A DNA stretch of 64,000 nucleotides from Venturia oleaginea (taxonomy: Eukaryota; Ascomycota; Dothideomycetes; Venturiales; Venturiaceae): contig JABMLP010000002.1 in NCBI GenBank assembly GCA_013176395.1, positions 124,001-188,000 on the forward strand. Direction: 5' to 3'. Of the stretch, positions 46,149-58,573 are shown one piece after another. Within the stretch, counting starts at the first letter, position 1; every line of letters starts with the position of its first letter. The notes beneath the pieces are model-generated. The model was given only the letters and a program-made list of their open reading frames with translations. It was not told the DNA's origin and made no database searches. The position numbers and the translations under genes were made by a program.

Positions 46149-46499
46149 TGTGAAAGCGATTGCGGGACGATTGGAGGTGGCAGAAGGTGGAAACGTCCAT
46201 GTCGAGCTTCGAGAGACTGCCAAGAGGCGGAGGAGAGCTTTTTGCCGCCATCATGTTTGCGACCGTGACTGCGACCGCGACTACGACCTACTAACAACAT
46301 TAATTCCTCATTATTTGCCAAATTTGTCCACCAAAATTCTGAAGAGACCATTCGAATTCTAGAGTCCTAATTACAGATCTGAATCGCTCTTTCATCTGCC
46401 CGTCTTTGTGTGTTGGAAGATATCACGCGTCAAGCCTCCATCGGCAACTCCTCTCTTCAAACATCGACATCAGTTTCTTCATGAGTTACGCTGTAAATC
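46149..46499. promoter_or_regulatory. Divergent intergenic region uL23m / DUF202 gene
   Basis: 351 bp shared by two genes that read apart. It includes a short run of tgcgaccgtgactgcgaccgcgactacgac-like imperfect GACYGCGAC repeats near 46257-46286. No TATA box evident. Confidence 0.45.
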
Positions 46500-47226
46500 A
46501 TGGATAGCGAGACTCAAACAAATTCCGAGTGTATGATTGAACCGTACAATCCCATTTATAATCCTTTCAACAGCAAGCCGGTACTTGTCAATCAGTAAGA
46601 TCCTAAGCTTGATCAAGTCCTTGACCGTGGTCTGATCATTTCATAGGTGCATAAGCTACGACCGTGATGTCTTCATGGAAAGACCTTGGTTAGGTCCTTT
46701 GCTATTTGATAACAGCTCTTCAGATGCCAGAGATCACTGTGCGAATGAACGAAGTATGGCTCATTCTCACTGCTAGTTCATTATCTGCTCTCATTCGCTA
46801 ACATCTTCAAGCATTCCTTTCATGGCTTCGCTTATCAGTCTACATGGCTATCGTATCGGTAGCCATAATGTGTTCTTTCCACCTCAAGAGGCTGCCAACC
46901 GAGATCGAAAGAAAGATGGCCTTGCCTCTCGGCATCCTCTTCTGGTGTCTCGCTATGGCATGTATGGTATCCGGCGTCGCAAGCTATTGCAAGACTGTAA
47001 CGAGGTATAGTCGAAGGGCAGCTTTGGTGCAGAGCGGGTGGAAAACTGAGGTGGTGAGTACATGGCAGCGTGTTGCCATCGTCATCTGTGATTCAGCAGA
47101 AACTTGCTGATATGACTTCCTCAGGTCTTCACAATCGTCGCCGCTGCGATCGTTGGAGCGTGTGTTTTGTTCATCTCGACGAATGCCTCTACGCGATCTC
47201 CCGCAAAAATGCTTATATTACAATAA
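46500..47226 (+). CDS. DUF202 family membrane protein (181 aa)
   Basis: Small inner-membrane-type protein with the DUF202 (YidH-like) domain. Four exons, 46500-46594, 46647-46753, 46812-47053 and 47125-47226; all introns are 52-71 nt, GT-AG, in phase. The hallmark DARDHCANERTFLSWLRLS forms across intron 2 and leads into the first membrane helix (VYMAIVSVAIMCSF); helices two (ALPLGILFWCLAMACMVSGV) and three (FTIVAAAIVGACVLFIS) follow. In yeast, relatives sit in the vacuole or plasma membrane (for example with SPX/VTC domains); this one has only the membrane domain and a short N-terminal tail. Function is not known to me. Confidence 0.88.
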
Positions 47227-47837
47227 AGGGGGTCCAATACTCCTCCCACTTCTATCTTCCAGCGGACAAGGCTTCAACTCATACAGCTTTGTTCCCGAAA
47301 GTCACAGAGAGTGCGCAAAGGAATTGTACCATCTACAGCAAATGGTGAATACTCAACGTCGTGATAACTTCGCGCCGAAATCACCGAAAGTGAATCCTTG
47401 GCAGTAGGCACCTTTTGCTGCTAATTTGTTCTTGAGCCGCTGGATTTGTTGTTCAGCCAATTACTTCGTGGTAGATACAGGGATTGTCGATGGTCCATCG
47501 TTCTCGCTTCACGCTCTGTTCTACTACAGGCTAGTGCTATAGAGTTTTGTTACAGTATGAGGTCCGTGTCAAGTGGAAGCGAGAGAAATCATCTGACTTA
47601 CCTCCTCTTTCTCGAGCCGTCGTTGGAACTTGGCTTCACGGTTCAAGTCCTTCAATTGGAAATTCGACGGACTATCGACCCTGCCTTTCAGCCGAAAAGC
47701 TGATTGCAAATGTAGCACAACTCATGTAGACGGCAGGTTGCTTCGCAGGAAACGTTAATCTCCATCAGTACTCACTGAACATCATCTCGCTCGTTGGATG
47801 TCGGTCTCTTTGTACATCGTCACCAAGGATAATCACG
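47227..47837. other. Intergenic, no gene recognised
   Basis: 611 bp between the DUF202 gene and the lyase gene, both on the plus strand. Must contain the lyase promoter; nothing else supportable. Confidence 0.4.
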
Positions 47838-50800
47838 ATGAACCGGATAAATTTCCTTGCGCTCTACGGCTTGATCAGCCTGGGCCAAGGAGTCGAGCTG
47901 GCGAATACAACCTCGGAGGCTTCAGCTATTGTACATTGGCTGGAAGGCAAACCATCTCACAACTTTGGAACTACATTTGGGCTACCCTGGCCAGCTGGAA
48001 AATTTTCTTCGAATAGCACGACGTTCAGCGCGAAGACGAATTCGGATGAGAAGATTGCTATTAAATCTTGGGTACGTCTCCCAGTATTTTCCGTCACAAA
48101 GCAGCCTTCGGATGCAATACATGTGACACAAAATTCTGCAAGACTAACGACTAACTCGCGCAATAGATCACCGGTCAATGGGCAGATGGCACAGTAAAAT
48201 GGAGTTCGCACGCAATTGGCGCTTCAGATGAAGTCTCTGACGCATACAATATCACCGCACAATCCACGTCCGCTCCGACCAAAAGAGATACTACCGACAC
48301 CACGCAATCTGGGTCCTTGCTCGTCACTGACACGTCTACTCTCATTACGGTGAATACTGGTAAACTTACTGTCTCGTTTCCGAAAATTGGTAGCAGCCTC
48401 ATCAGCAAGATCCAAACTGCCGGCGGCAAGACTATTGGCGAGAATGGCCGTCTTATCCTCCAATCTCAATCAGGTGTTGCCGAGCACTTTGAAGACCGTG
48501 GAAACTCTTCAATTCAGTACTTCAACTTTGCAAGCAAAATCCAAAACATCACCGTCGACAGCAACACTATCCGCGCTCTTGTCACCGTGAATGGAATCCA
48601 TCAGTCCATGACTGCTGGAGCACACGAAGATTGGCTGCCCTTCGTCGTACGATTCTACTTATATCACAATTCTGAGTCAATTCGTGTAGTTCACAGTTTG
48701 GTTTTCGATGCTTCTGCTGAGAAAAATTTCATTACCGGCGTGGGCATCAGATTCGCTGTTCCACTTGCCGGCGAGAAAGTATATAACCGCCACGTGAGAA
48801 TTGCAGGTGTTGATGGTGGGCTGTTGAGTGAGGCTGTCCAAGGAATCACGGGGTTAAGGAGAGATCCTGGGACTGCGGTCAGGACTGCTCAAGTCAAGGT
48901 ACGTAAGGTCTTCCTTAGCAATCCTGGGCGCGATTGAGATACGAAGAGGCGTCCTGTCGATCGTCTCAAAAATATCTAGAGAGGCTCTGTGAGCGGAGCT
49001 GACTGCCGAGTAGGGTGAAACAGTTCCGGACATTTCGACCTGGACCAGATCGGTCTCTTCCGGTATTAAGTGGGTTCCAACCTGGAGTGATTACAGCCTC
49101 AGTCAGTTGTCATCAGACGGCTTTACTCTTAAGAAAAGGACCAAAGCCGGGCAGGGCTGGATTAATATCCCAGGTGGAACTCGTGCTGGAGGGCTTGCGT
49201 ATCTCGGTAAGCCTTTTGATGTCTTAGTTAAGATATTCGCTTGAGCTGACAAATATGGCAGGCGGCTCCTCAGTTGGTGGGCTTGCAATCGGTCTCCGCG
49301 AGTTCTGGAAGCGTTACCCAAGCGGCCTTGATATATCCAACGCTGCCTCGGACTCTGGTGAGATAACCCTTTGGCTATACAGTCCAGCTGCCGAGCCACT
49401 CGACATCCGCCCCTACCACGATGGTCTCGGCCAAGGAGCGAAGAATTACACAAATCAACTTGCGGCCCTCGAGATCACGTACGAAGACTGGGAAGGCAAT
49501 TTTAACACGCCCTATGGGATCGCCCGAACAAGCGAAATTTACCTCTTGGGTTTTGACAAAACTCCCTCCAAGGAGTCATTATCAGGACTGACGAAATATG
49601 TCAATCAACCCCCAGTCCTGGTAACAACACCCCAGCGAATTCATGAAACCAAGGCTTTGGGAACGTACTGGTCTCTACCAAACAAGAGTAGCGCCAAAGC
49701 GACAGAGATCGAGAACCACCTCGACTTATTGTTCGAGTTCTACGAAAAACAAGTCGAGCAAAGAAGATGGTATGGCTTCCTCGATTATGGAGACTTTATG
49801 CACACATACGACAGAGACCGACACATCTGGCGCTACGACGTTGGAGGCTTTGCATGGGATAATAGTGAATTGTCCCCTGATCTTTGGCTCTGGCAATACT
49901 TTCTCCGTACGGGACGCGCAGACGTTTACCGTCTTGCCGAAGCACTTACACGCCACACAGGTGAAGTAGATGTCTATCACCTCGGGGGCTGGAAGGGCCT
50001 AGGCACTCGCCATGGAATCCAACATTGGGGTGACTCGGCAAAACAAGCACGTATATCACAGCCAATGTATCGCAAGCCTCTATACTATCTCAGCGGCGGT
50101 GATGAACGGATTGGAGAATTATTGGATGAACTACTAGACGTAGACAAGACATATGGTGTCCTTGACCCCAATCGAAAGGTGCGCACAGATGGATGGGTAC
50201 CCACACCCTCGTCGGACGTGGCCGTTGGTCTCGGCACAGATTATTCCTCTCTCGCCGCAGCTTGGCTAATGGCCTACGAACGTCGCGGCCCGCGTTGGGT
50301 TGAATCAAAGACCAAGCTTCTGTCTACACTCACCTCCATCGCTAGGTTGAAAAACGGGTTTGTCACAGGGTCGGGCCTTTACAGTCTCACCAACAGCACT
50401 CTCTCTCCCCCCCCTGGCGATTTGAACAACACCGGCATCGTCGCTGTATCTCACCTAAGCGCCGTTTTCGGACTCGTCGAAGTCGTCTCAGAGACCATCC
50501 AATACTTGGGTCCAGATCTCCCCAAAGGATTCAAAGAAGCCTGGCTAGACTATTGTTACTACTTCAACGCGTCTCGTGCCGAACAAACAGCTCGATACGG
50601 TTCTTCATTCGGGTCATTGAATCTGTACCAAGGACACACGCGGTTGGCGGCTTACAACGCGTTTGAGACTGGCAATTCGTCGCTGGCGCGGAGAGCGTGG
50701 AAAGATTTCTTTGGAACGGATGGGTTGAGGGCCACCGCGCCGTGGAACATAACGCATGTCAAGGGGGCTGATGCATTACTCGAGGTCGATGAGACGACTT

Positions 50801-50877
50801 GGTTTGCTACGAACGATGTTGCGCAGTATGGGTTGGCTGCTATTCAGAATTTGGCGCTAATTGGGGATGCGCTTTAG
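47838..50877 (+). CDS. Secreted exo-rhamnogalacturonan lyase-like protein (PL26 / PcRGLX family), 924 aa
   Basis: Large secreted protein with the layout of Penicillium exo-rhamnogalacturonan lyase (polysaccharide lyase family 26; YetA-like). Four exons, 47838-48071, 48167-48898, 49014-49206 and 49262-50877, phases agree. A cleavable signal (MNRINFLALYGLISLGQG) is followed by an N-terminal barrel domain (WPAGKF, ITGQWADGTVKWSSHAIG), a central beta-sandwich (to about residue 540) and a C-terminal alpha/alpha toroid (EQRRWYGFLDYGDFMHTYD, GTRHGIQHWGDSAKQARIS, YLSGGDERIGELLDELL). It would act outside the cell on pectin rhamnogalacturonan-I side of plant walls. I did not assign catalytic residues. 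Several N-glycosylation sequons fit secretion. Not frameshifted; looks functional. Confidence 0.88.
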
Positions 50878-52389
50878 AAATCTGACGTGTTTTATCAATC
50901 GGTTGTCCTTTTAACATGCGAGTGGCGGAGTATAATGGAATTCCTGCCACGTATCTTCGGCTTGAATCGGAGAGGGTAGGATGTGACTAATGGCCTCGGC
51001 TTAGTTGTATATAGAAAGCGAGTACGATTACAATTTTGCCCACCATGCAGAGAAATTTCGAGAGCACCTTCAGGATTGGACATGCCGCCTTTCCCTGTTA
51101 CATGTTTCTCTTTTGCTCCGGAGCTATATCTTATGCTGCGGCGCATAGAGAGTCTATGAAAACAATGAGGTGGCGTTGATAGTTGGTGATGATTATCATT
51201 ACGATACCTAGCAAGATCTCCAGCCTCATATTCTCTTCCAGATCCTTCTCAGACAACATACATGTCAAGATGATCAGGCTCGATAATCAGGCTAGATAAT
51301 CAGAGAGGGGAATAATCAACCCATTATTTCGCACTCTCCGGCACGACCGCTTCTGGTGTGAACCAATCTCCAACAAAACGGAAGGCCCCCAAATCTAATT
51401 TCGGGATTCGATTCGATTAGAAATATTAGGAGCTAGGAGCTAATGGTAAAGCTAAGTATTAATATAAGAATATGAGAAATCTTCGATAGATAGACTATTA
51501 TCTTAGTTTCGGAAGTGGTATTCTGTTATCCCCAAGGCTAAACTAAACGATACGAGGGAATTCTCAGTACGTGTATTTTACTAGTTATAACGATATATAT
51601 CCAACCTTCCTTCCAATCACTAAACACAATAAGAGGAACCAGGGGTTCAAGGCTTCGAGGCCACCTTTCTTGGGTTTTTTTTGTTGTTACTGACAGATAA
51701 TAACGGGCTCGATATCCCCCGCTATCCTTCTGCTTTTCTCAGACGTAGAGATATAAACTCGTGCATACGTTAGCGATCATCATCATCATCAATACCCAAT
51801 TCTAAGGAACGAGGAAACCCATCATCGACCAAGAAAGCCCATCAACGAACCCATTCATCAACTACCAACCACCCAACCCAAAAAAGTATCTCACAGCAAA
51901 ACCTAAATCCTTGATACGAATCAAAGCAAGACGACTACACCTACACCACCCACCCTCAAACCGCGTGCAAAGCGACGGCCATAGAGAGTAAAGTAAAGTA
52001 AGGAGTTTGATCGCGCTATTCAGTAATCCGATCAATCTTTGATCGAATTTACACCCGGGGTGAGTAGAATTCTATTGTCATCAAGTGTATTAGCACCATG
52101 TATTCATAATTGGATAATTGAACCGTGGAATATAATTTGAGACAACCCTTCATTTCATTGCTTGCCGTGACAAAACAGATACCAAAGATTAAAGTAGGCA
52201 TACCAAACGCAGAGATCAGCATGGAGGATACACCGCAGCACATCTCAATATATCCAGGATTTACCAATCCCCAGACAAACGAGAGCAAACTGAATTCAAA
52301 CCACACGCACAGAAATTTTCCCGGCATCTTGCAAACAAAATCTCGCCAGGAAAAATACCGATATCGGTCTCTACTTCAAAATCTTCATC
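50878..52389. other. 1.5-kb intergenic stretch, no gene recognised
   Basis: A/T-rich, with a CATCAT microsatellite near 51778-51793 and A/C-rich sequence around 51840-51960. Short frames on both strands lack features. Confidence 0.45.
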
Positions 52390-53909
52390 TCAAAACGAGA
52401 CTCCAACCATCCCAACACCCTCACTGACCCGCCTCGATCCTCTCGTCACCCTCTCTGGAACGATTGTTCTCGCCTTGTCCAGATCCCGCTTTATCTGCTC
52501 ACAGATGGCCATACTATATTGTACATCTTCCATTCTCATCTGTCTCTCCTCGTGCTTCGACCTCTCATCCCACCCTTTCTCTGCAATGCCCACTTGTGTC
52601 AGTTGCCAAAAGGTCTCGATATGAGTCATACAAAGATTGACTGTATGCTCAATGTGTCTCGTCGCTTCATTAAGCTCAATTGGGCCAGTGCCGTAAGCAA
52701 GAACAGCTGAAAAGAGGGTAATGCCGTGGGAGACCATCATATCGTGGGCAAACCGCATGTCGGCTTTAGGAGAAGTGAGTGGAATCCACCAGTTGTACTT
52801 CCGTTCCGTCGACCACAGGCTCGCCCAGTTGTCTTTGTGTTTGGCAGGTAAAGTGACGCCCATTTTGACGTCAAGATCTGCTTCTGTAACCACCATCTGA
52901 TTGGCCCACAGGGTGACCGCAAAGCTGCTATGCCTCAGATCCTCTCCGCTCTCCGCGTCTAGATTCTTCACAATCCATCCCTGCTCTTCATGATGTATGT
53001 ATTGGAGATGCTCGAGTGCCATAAAAATAGGTTTTGGTAGCCGTATTTTTCTTTGTTTCTCGCTCATAGTTTGGTCTGCAGAGTACACGCGTTCAAAAGC
53101 GGCCAGAAAGCGGATACGCGCCGCTAGAAAATGGTCCGATTCCGATGACGAGAATGAGAAGCCATGGGCGGCAAAAGTTGCCAGAGGCGCAGAAGGACGG
53201 CCTGCTTGAGTGGTGAAGTCTTCCATGATGGGTACTGTAAGAATGTTAGTGAGTAGCACAAGAGTTTATGAGCTGAAGCTTCCTCTGACCAAGTTTTCGA
53301 GACTGCCCTTGAAAGCCACGAAAGGAACAACGACCTACCAAACCCGGTTTGAGATTGATAAATTTCTGGCAACCTTTTGGTCGGGATTGACAGAAAATTA
53401 TTGACTTCAACACTGAATTTCAAGGCTTTGCGTCAAACTCCGATATTGGCCTGCCGGTGGCTCTTCTCAGGCTGGTAGATGTACTCACCCAGTTCACTGT
53501 GCCTTTTGTCCTGCCAATCTCTGACCTTTGCCTTCATGGTCGATTTGGCCACTTTCTTAAATATATCGAAATGTAAAGTGTGGAGGAGAGGGTTCATGAG
53601 GAGAGTACGTAGAGCATCGGCCGCCGCTCGTGTGTGGGTCGGCTCGTCCGCGTAGGCTGAGGAGTCGTCAACGACTTGTCGGAAGGCGAAGGCATCTGCA
53701 ATCATGGCTTTGAGGTCGGCCCGATGGTCGTTGTTGACGGTACTCCAGCGGTCCGGAAGCAGAGACCATCGTGAAGGACATATTGAGGTTACGCCATGCC
53801 ATTTGACGACAGTAGAGGACGAGTACGGGGCTAGGCTGTTTCGTGGAGCCATGTCGGGTTCGATTGAGGCAAGGGTGAGAGATGGTGAGAGGAGTTTGGT
53901 GCGAGCCAT
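52390..53909 (-). CDS. Unrecognised protein (421 aa), two exons
   Basis: I do not recognise this protein. Two long frames join over a GT-AG intron 53488-53235 (254 nt, donor GTGAGT, acceptor TTACAG), giving RHSELVPIMEDFTTQ at the junction; total length is a multiple of three, which supports one gene. Start taken at ATG 53909 (MARTKLLSPS). The first exon is Ser/Arg-rich then helical (RSDLKAMIADAF-like RADLKAMIADAFAFRQVV). Exon 2 has DHFLAARIRFLAAFERVYSA, FMALEHLQYIHHEEQ, a Trp-rich stretch NWASLWSTERKYNWWIPL and a long amphipathic helix near the end. No signal peptide or membrane helix. The intron is long for this window, so a further small exon could be hidden in it; alternatively these are two genes. 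Confidence 0.6.
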
Positions 53910-54288
53910 TGTTTTGTTCACTTCGGCAAGAGAGTCTATGTTAACAGTGGAAGCGTGACGCCTTCTGCGTGTTGTGGTGTTGAGCAGGTTGAAGTGGAGC
54001 GGGCTAGAAGCGGAAGGAAGATGACAAGTGAACGGCACTTCGACATGTCCAAATCGAGATCAAGAGTAACAGTTTCCTGGAATATTTTCAGGATGGCATT
54101 ACCAGAAGTTTGTCGCTATTGATCTTGATTCGAAAGTATTGTTCACCTGCTGAGTGACCGTCACTTGCATGCCAGCAATAATTATAGAAGAACTTGAGAA
54201 GAAAGAGAACATAGACACGGAAGGACTGTTGAACTTACCATGATTGCGGAACCATTGAAAAGTAAATCAAGGTTGCCTTAGGTCAAGC
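53910..54288. other. Intergenic, no gene recognised
   Basis: 379 bp between two minus-strand genes; holds the promoter of the 421-aa gene and the 3' end of the DUF92 gene. Confidence 0.4.
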
Positions 54289-55523
54289 CTAGCCTAGGAA
54301 CATATTCAAAGGGACACCCCACAGCCAGGCAGCACCAAAGACACCCATCGCGCTCATGGTGGCTGCCATGAGGAAGTTGACTCCGTTATTGCTCAGAATA
54401 TCGGACCCGACGGCCACTTTGCGACTCTCCACTTCTTGCCTTTTACCATCTTGTTCTGTCGACATATTCCGCTTCCTGAGCTCGTTGGTGGTGGCTGGCA
54501 CAATGCCAGAGCCTTCGCCGCTCCCGACTTTTTCTCTGACGACGGCTCGTTGCTTGAGATGTAGGGATCCTGCACTGGTCACAATGACCTTCTGACCGCC
54601 ATCTCCTTCAATAATCTTTCCTGTTCTTGTGTCCACTACGCTTGCTTGGAGTAGAGCCCCGAGTAGAGAATCGAGCAAAGAGCCAACTGTTCCAATGGCA
54701 GTCATGACCAATAGAAAGTTTATCCTTGATTTCAACGACCAACCAACTGTGTTCACTCCTCCACCAAGAGTTCCGGTGAGGCCATAGGTGGATTCGGGGC
54801 AGAAAGGGATGAGTATCGTTGCTGTGGCGGACAGAATGAAGGAGCCGAGAACACCTGCATTGATTCCTGTAGCTGTCACACCACCATTCGTCCCTGGCGG
54901 CACAATTTGCCAAGGTGCTGTAATCAGGCGAGGCTTAGACTTTGCTAGAATGCCAAGTTCGGACGAGAAGGTATCAGCAGCGACGGCGGCGTAGTTGCTT
55001 TGAGGTTTTCATATTAGGAGAAGATCAATCAGTGGTTGTTCTGATGTATACATACGCCACAATTCCGGTGACCAAAACATCGCTGGTTCGGGGCCAGGCT
55101 CCTCTTTTGAAGCATTGATTGTCGAACTCTCCGTTGTCTCTGCGCAAGCTCCATGCATGTAACAGAATCAAGACGGAAGCTACCCCGGAATTCGCCAGAA
55201 CCTGGATATGAGTTCGTGGCCCCTCGCCGCCTGGTGAACCGGAGGACGAGTGTGTAAGGCGGGCTTTCACCTCATGCTTTACCTGTTGCGGGTGTTAGCA
55301 TGAGATATACAGAGATGCTCAATTTAAGGCAAGGTACCTTCGTCACAGTGGTGCCAGCAAGAAAGAATACTACGAGCAGCGAGAAGGGCGTTATCCAAGG
55401 GTGTATTGCGTGGACTATGGCAGTGAGGGCTGCAACCACGATTCCGAAGGAAGTAAGAGAATTTCGCGAATACGCTCTATATACGAGAGCAGCAGTAGCT
55501 GGAGCGGCTATCCAAGCCTTCAT
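54289..55523 (-). CDS. DUF92 / TMEM19 family membrane protein (373 aa)
   Basis: Multi-pass membrane protein of the DUF92 family (human TMEM19; the plant member VTE6 is a phytyl-phosphate kinase). Three exons, 55523-55338, 55282-55056 and 54997-54289, introns 55 and 58 nt in phase. The N-terminal helices (FGIVVAALTAIVHAIHPW, FSLLVVFFLAGTTVTK), then THSSSGSPGGEGPRTHIQVLANSGVAS, VANYAAVAADTFSSELGIL restored across intron 2, VPPGTNGGVTATG and GSLLDSLLGALLQ are the family's conserved blocks. A charged, Ser/Glu-rich insertion of about 70 residues separates these from the last helix. The conserved polar motifs face what would be a CDP-alcohol- or nucleotide-type site in relatives; the substrate here is unknown. 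Confidence 0.9.
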
Positions 55524-56912
55524 CTTTGGGTAGACGTGTGGCTGGTGAAACTGTAAGTGGAATGGGTTGTTTGGCAGGGAGGAGCTCGAAGTCGAGGTCG
55601 AGGTTCGGTGCCTCTTTCGGTTGTGTTCGGCATTGTTTTCACCGACAACAAGCCTATTATCCGGGCAAATTCGCTAGCGAGATAGCTGCGGGCTATTACT
55701 CTTTCTGGATCTAGCCTTGCCAAGTCAAGCTAGCGATTCTGGTCGGATAAAACGGTCCGATTACGAAGTTTCCATCTATAATAGAAATGCTAAGAGGCTA
55801 GCGAATTAGCACGGTCACGGTAATCCTAATCTATCGAAAAGTGAGCCGGGAGGAGGAGGACCACCCCCGGTACAGGGACAAAGGGCAGGGGTAATAGGGA
55901 GAAAAAGGGCAGGTTAAGGGTAGGAGAGTATTCTGGTGATGTGAGTTGGGGGGACAACGGACCACGGCAGGTGAAGGCATGGTATATACAGGGGATAGGA
56001 AATATCCGTACATGACGGTTCTCATGTGAAACGACAGCAGATTTTAGGCAGAGGACACGGCTTAGGAGCCATAGAGGAGCTGTACTGGCGGGAGTAGGAT
56101 AGATGACCCGGGTAGTAAAGTAGGGGGCATAGTACGAGTAGGTGTACGGCCAAGTCGAGAGACGTCAAGATAGCGAAGGGACCGGACCGTTAATGGCCCC
56201 CTTAGGCACCGTATGGATTCCGCTCAGGATAGATCCGAGAGGCTTTTTCATCCCAGAGAGTTAGGTTTTTGCGATTGTAGATAGAGATTGTGGGCACACG
56301 GCACAGCAGCCATTACATACCACGTAAAATCTGATTATTATTATTAATTCTAATCTACGCTAGGTAGGTAGTGCGTTAGCCGCTAAGGACTCGGATACAT
56401 AATAGAACCGTTCCGGAGTCCAGAAAACTACTCGAGTGTATGTTGCAAATGTCCTTGTTCACTTGAGAACTACAACATACCGAGCCTTTTCAAAGAGATC
56501 CGCTAAGTACTGAGGAACGAGGAAATGCCAGGAGCCTTTTTCCCTTCTTCACAGCTCTCTCGGGTACCAAAGAGCTGGTATATATGCTATACATACATGG
56601 TCCCCGTCGTTTTGATCTTTCAGGGAAAGCGACCCCCAAGTCAACGAAGATCCAAAATCAACGGGTATATACTGCTCCGCGCCTATCAATCGCGGGTGCA
56701 GTCATCATGGCAACAGTACTAGTATTATAAAGGAAGCCGCGGGTAGCCATTTTTTCCTCGCCGTGAATCACCTCCGCACAATAGGTACCAACCAAGACTA
56801 TCAGTGATCATTCAAAGAATCTACCACCAGCAACTTTCTCTTCTCCTCATTCTCTCTCTTTGACCACTTTGGAACATTTTCACTATTCCCACGAAAAATT
56901 CAGTCTCTCAAC
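55524..56912. other. 1.4-kb intergenic region between divergent genes, with a TATA box before the dehydrogenase
   Basis: From about 55730 to 56420 the sequence is dense in TA steps (cta, tta, tag) and gene-free, possibly an old mutated repeat. TATAAA at 56726-56731 lies 182 bp before the dehydrogenase ATG, followed by a C/T-rich leader, and is a plausible core promoter. No gene is seen. Confidence 0.5.
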
Positions 56913-57758
56913 ATGGCCCAAGCTACGACCAAGGTTGGCGTCGTTATTGGTACAGGAGGATTAGGACTAGATTGCGCCCGTCGAGTTGCCAAAGGGCGCC
57001 ATCTCTGGATCGCGGATTACTCAGAGACAACTATTGCTTCAGTCCTCAAGTCTCTGCGTGATGAGGGCCATACCGTAGACGGCTACCAATTAGACATTGT
57101 CGACTTCGGCGCAGTCGAAAAGTTTGCAAAGACGGTTGCAGCCGTCGGTCACATCGATGCAATTGTCCTCACTGCTGGTTTGGGGCCAGCGAAGGGAACG
57201 GAGAAGATGATATACGAAGTCAACCTCCTCGGTTTTGTCAACGTTATGGACGCTTTCTATCAGGTGGCATCGGAAGGCACATCATTTGTTGGTATATCCA
57301 GCATAGCAGCACATCACATACCCGCCGTCTCCGAAGCCCTGAAGGCCCACTTCGCTACAGCTCCTCGCGACAAACTGCTTGTCCATCCGGAACTCAATCA
57401 TGAACAGGCGAGTGGCCACGCCTATGCCCGCAGCAAATTGGCAAATCAGCTTCGAGTGGAAGCCGCAGCACGAGCATGGGGCAGTAAGGGTGCTCGAATC
57501 AACACCGTCAGTCCTGGAGCCATGGACAATCCAATGTTAGACGCGGAGTTGGTAGCAAATAGGGAGCTGATAACAAATTTGGTAGACAGATCAGCCCTTC
57601 GACGAAAAGGAAAATCAAAAGAGGTTGCGGGAACTGTCGCCTTCTTAGTTGGACCAGATTCATCCTTCATCACCGGAACGAATATTCTTGTTGATGGAGG
57701 CCAACTTAGCTCGGGGCGTTGGAATTGGGACGCAATTATCGCGGGTCAGGAGTCTTGA
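56913..57758 (+). CDS. Short-chain dehydrogenase/reductase (281 aa)
   Basis: Classical SDR oxidoreductase, intronless. MAQATTKVGVVIGTGGLGLD gives the cofactor loop GTGGLG (an unusual variant of TGxxxGxG), LDIVDF holds the Asp that contacts adenine, and LTAGLG stands where most have NNAG. The active site is visible as GISSIA (Ser) and YARSK (Tyr and Lys). VSPGAMDNPM and TGTNILVDGG are the late conserved blocks. A helical insert of about 30 residues (ALKAHFATAPRDKLLVHPEL) between Ser and Tyr is longer than usual and resembles SDRs that act on steroid- or terpene-like substrates, but the substrate is unknown. It stands alone, with no biosynthetic cluster around it. Confidence 0.92.
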   Translation: MAQATTKVGVVIGTGGLGLDCARRVAKGRHLWIADYSETTIASVLKSLRDEGHTVDGYQLDIVDFGAVEKFAKTVAAVGHIDAIVLTAGLGPAKGTEKMIYEVNLLGFVNVMDAFYQVASEGTSFVGISSIAAHHIPAVSEALKAHFATAPRDKLLVHPELNHEQASGHAYARSKLANQLRVEAAARAWGSKGARINTVSPGAMDNPMLDAELVANRELITNLVDRSALRRKGKSKEVAGTVAFLVGPDSSFITGTNILVDGGQLSSGRWNWDAIIAGQES

Positions 57759-58573
57759 TGTGCCGGAATTATGCACCAACAATCTCATGTTAGTCCCTCA
57801 GTCTACAAATTCGAGAGTTTCAAAGCTTATTGCACATCCTGAACTCCCCATACCAGAATTTCAAGACACGGTACTTCATGAATCTCAAAGAAACTCGTGA
57901 TCAACACTAGCTACCTCTAAGATTCTGTCTAACACAGTAGGACAATTTCCTTGGAAGAATGTTCACCGTCTTTGATCTGCAACCTAAAATTGTGCCAACA
58001 ATCCGTCCTTCGAATGACTCTATTCATCGTTACGAGTTCACTGACACGTTTTTTCATCTCATTGGCTGATCTCTCTCGGCGGCCTGTCCACATTTTCTTA
58101 GATCCAAGAGGTCTACGATGATGTGCTCTCTGCTTTCTTTCGCTTAAGAGATCAGGGCCACGGATGACGTTCGGAACTCCGATGGTAATCATTGATATTC
58201 AAATTTATCGCCACCATCATCAAGTCCCTTCCCTAGGCTCGTCACACACTCATCGCAGCGGAGCCAGACTTTCCGTTGCCATATTCGGGGCTTGTACGAG
58301 AGATTGAATTTATTGGCTGGATTTCAAAACTTGGCGCTTACGATTGGCCACTATAGTTAATCTCGACGTACTGTGTATACGAGATGACCCGATGGATTAC
58401 AAAAAATCCCGTCGCTTTGCCATTGTTTGTTGGGCTAATTGATCGAATTTTGACAAGTTTTGGCTAGGTTGGATTAAGTGGAATTCAAGGCCCCTAATTA
58501 GCTAGCATCGATAATCCGCGCTGATTTCAACCAATGGAATCAATTTGGGATCTTTGAATACATTTTCCCTCCT
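57759..58573. other. Intergenic, no gene recognised
   Basis: 815 bp between the dehydrogenase and host repeat X copy 2. Short frames only. Confidence 0.4.

Noticed and set aside
47620..47670. tRNA-like T-loop (GGTTCAAGTCC)
   Set aside because: The flanking bases do not pair as a T-stem and no anticodon or acceptor stem can be drawn.
56913..57758. Secondary-metabolite cluster around the dehydrogenase
   Set aside because: No backbone synthase, transporter or regulator lies nearby; neighbours are DUF92 and transposons.
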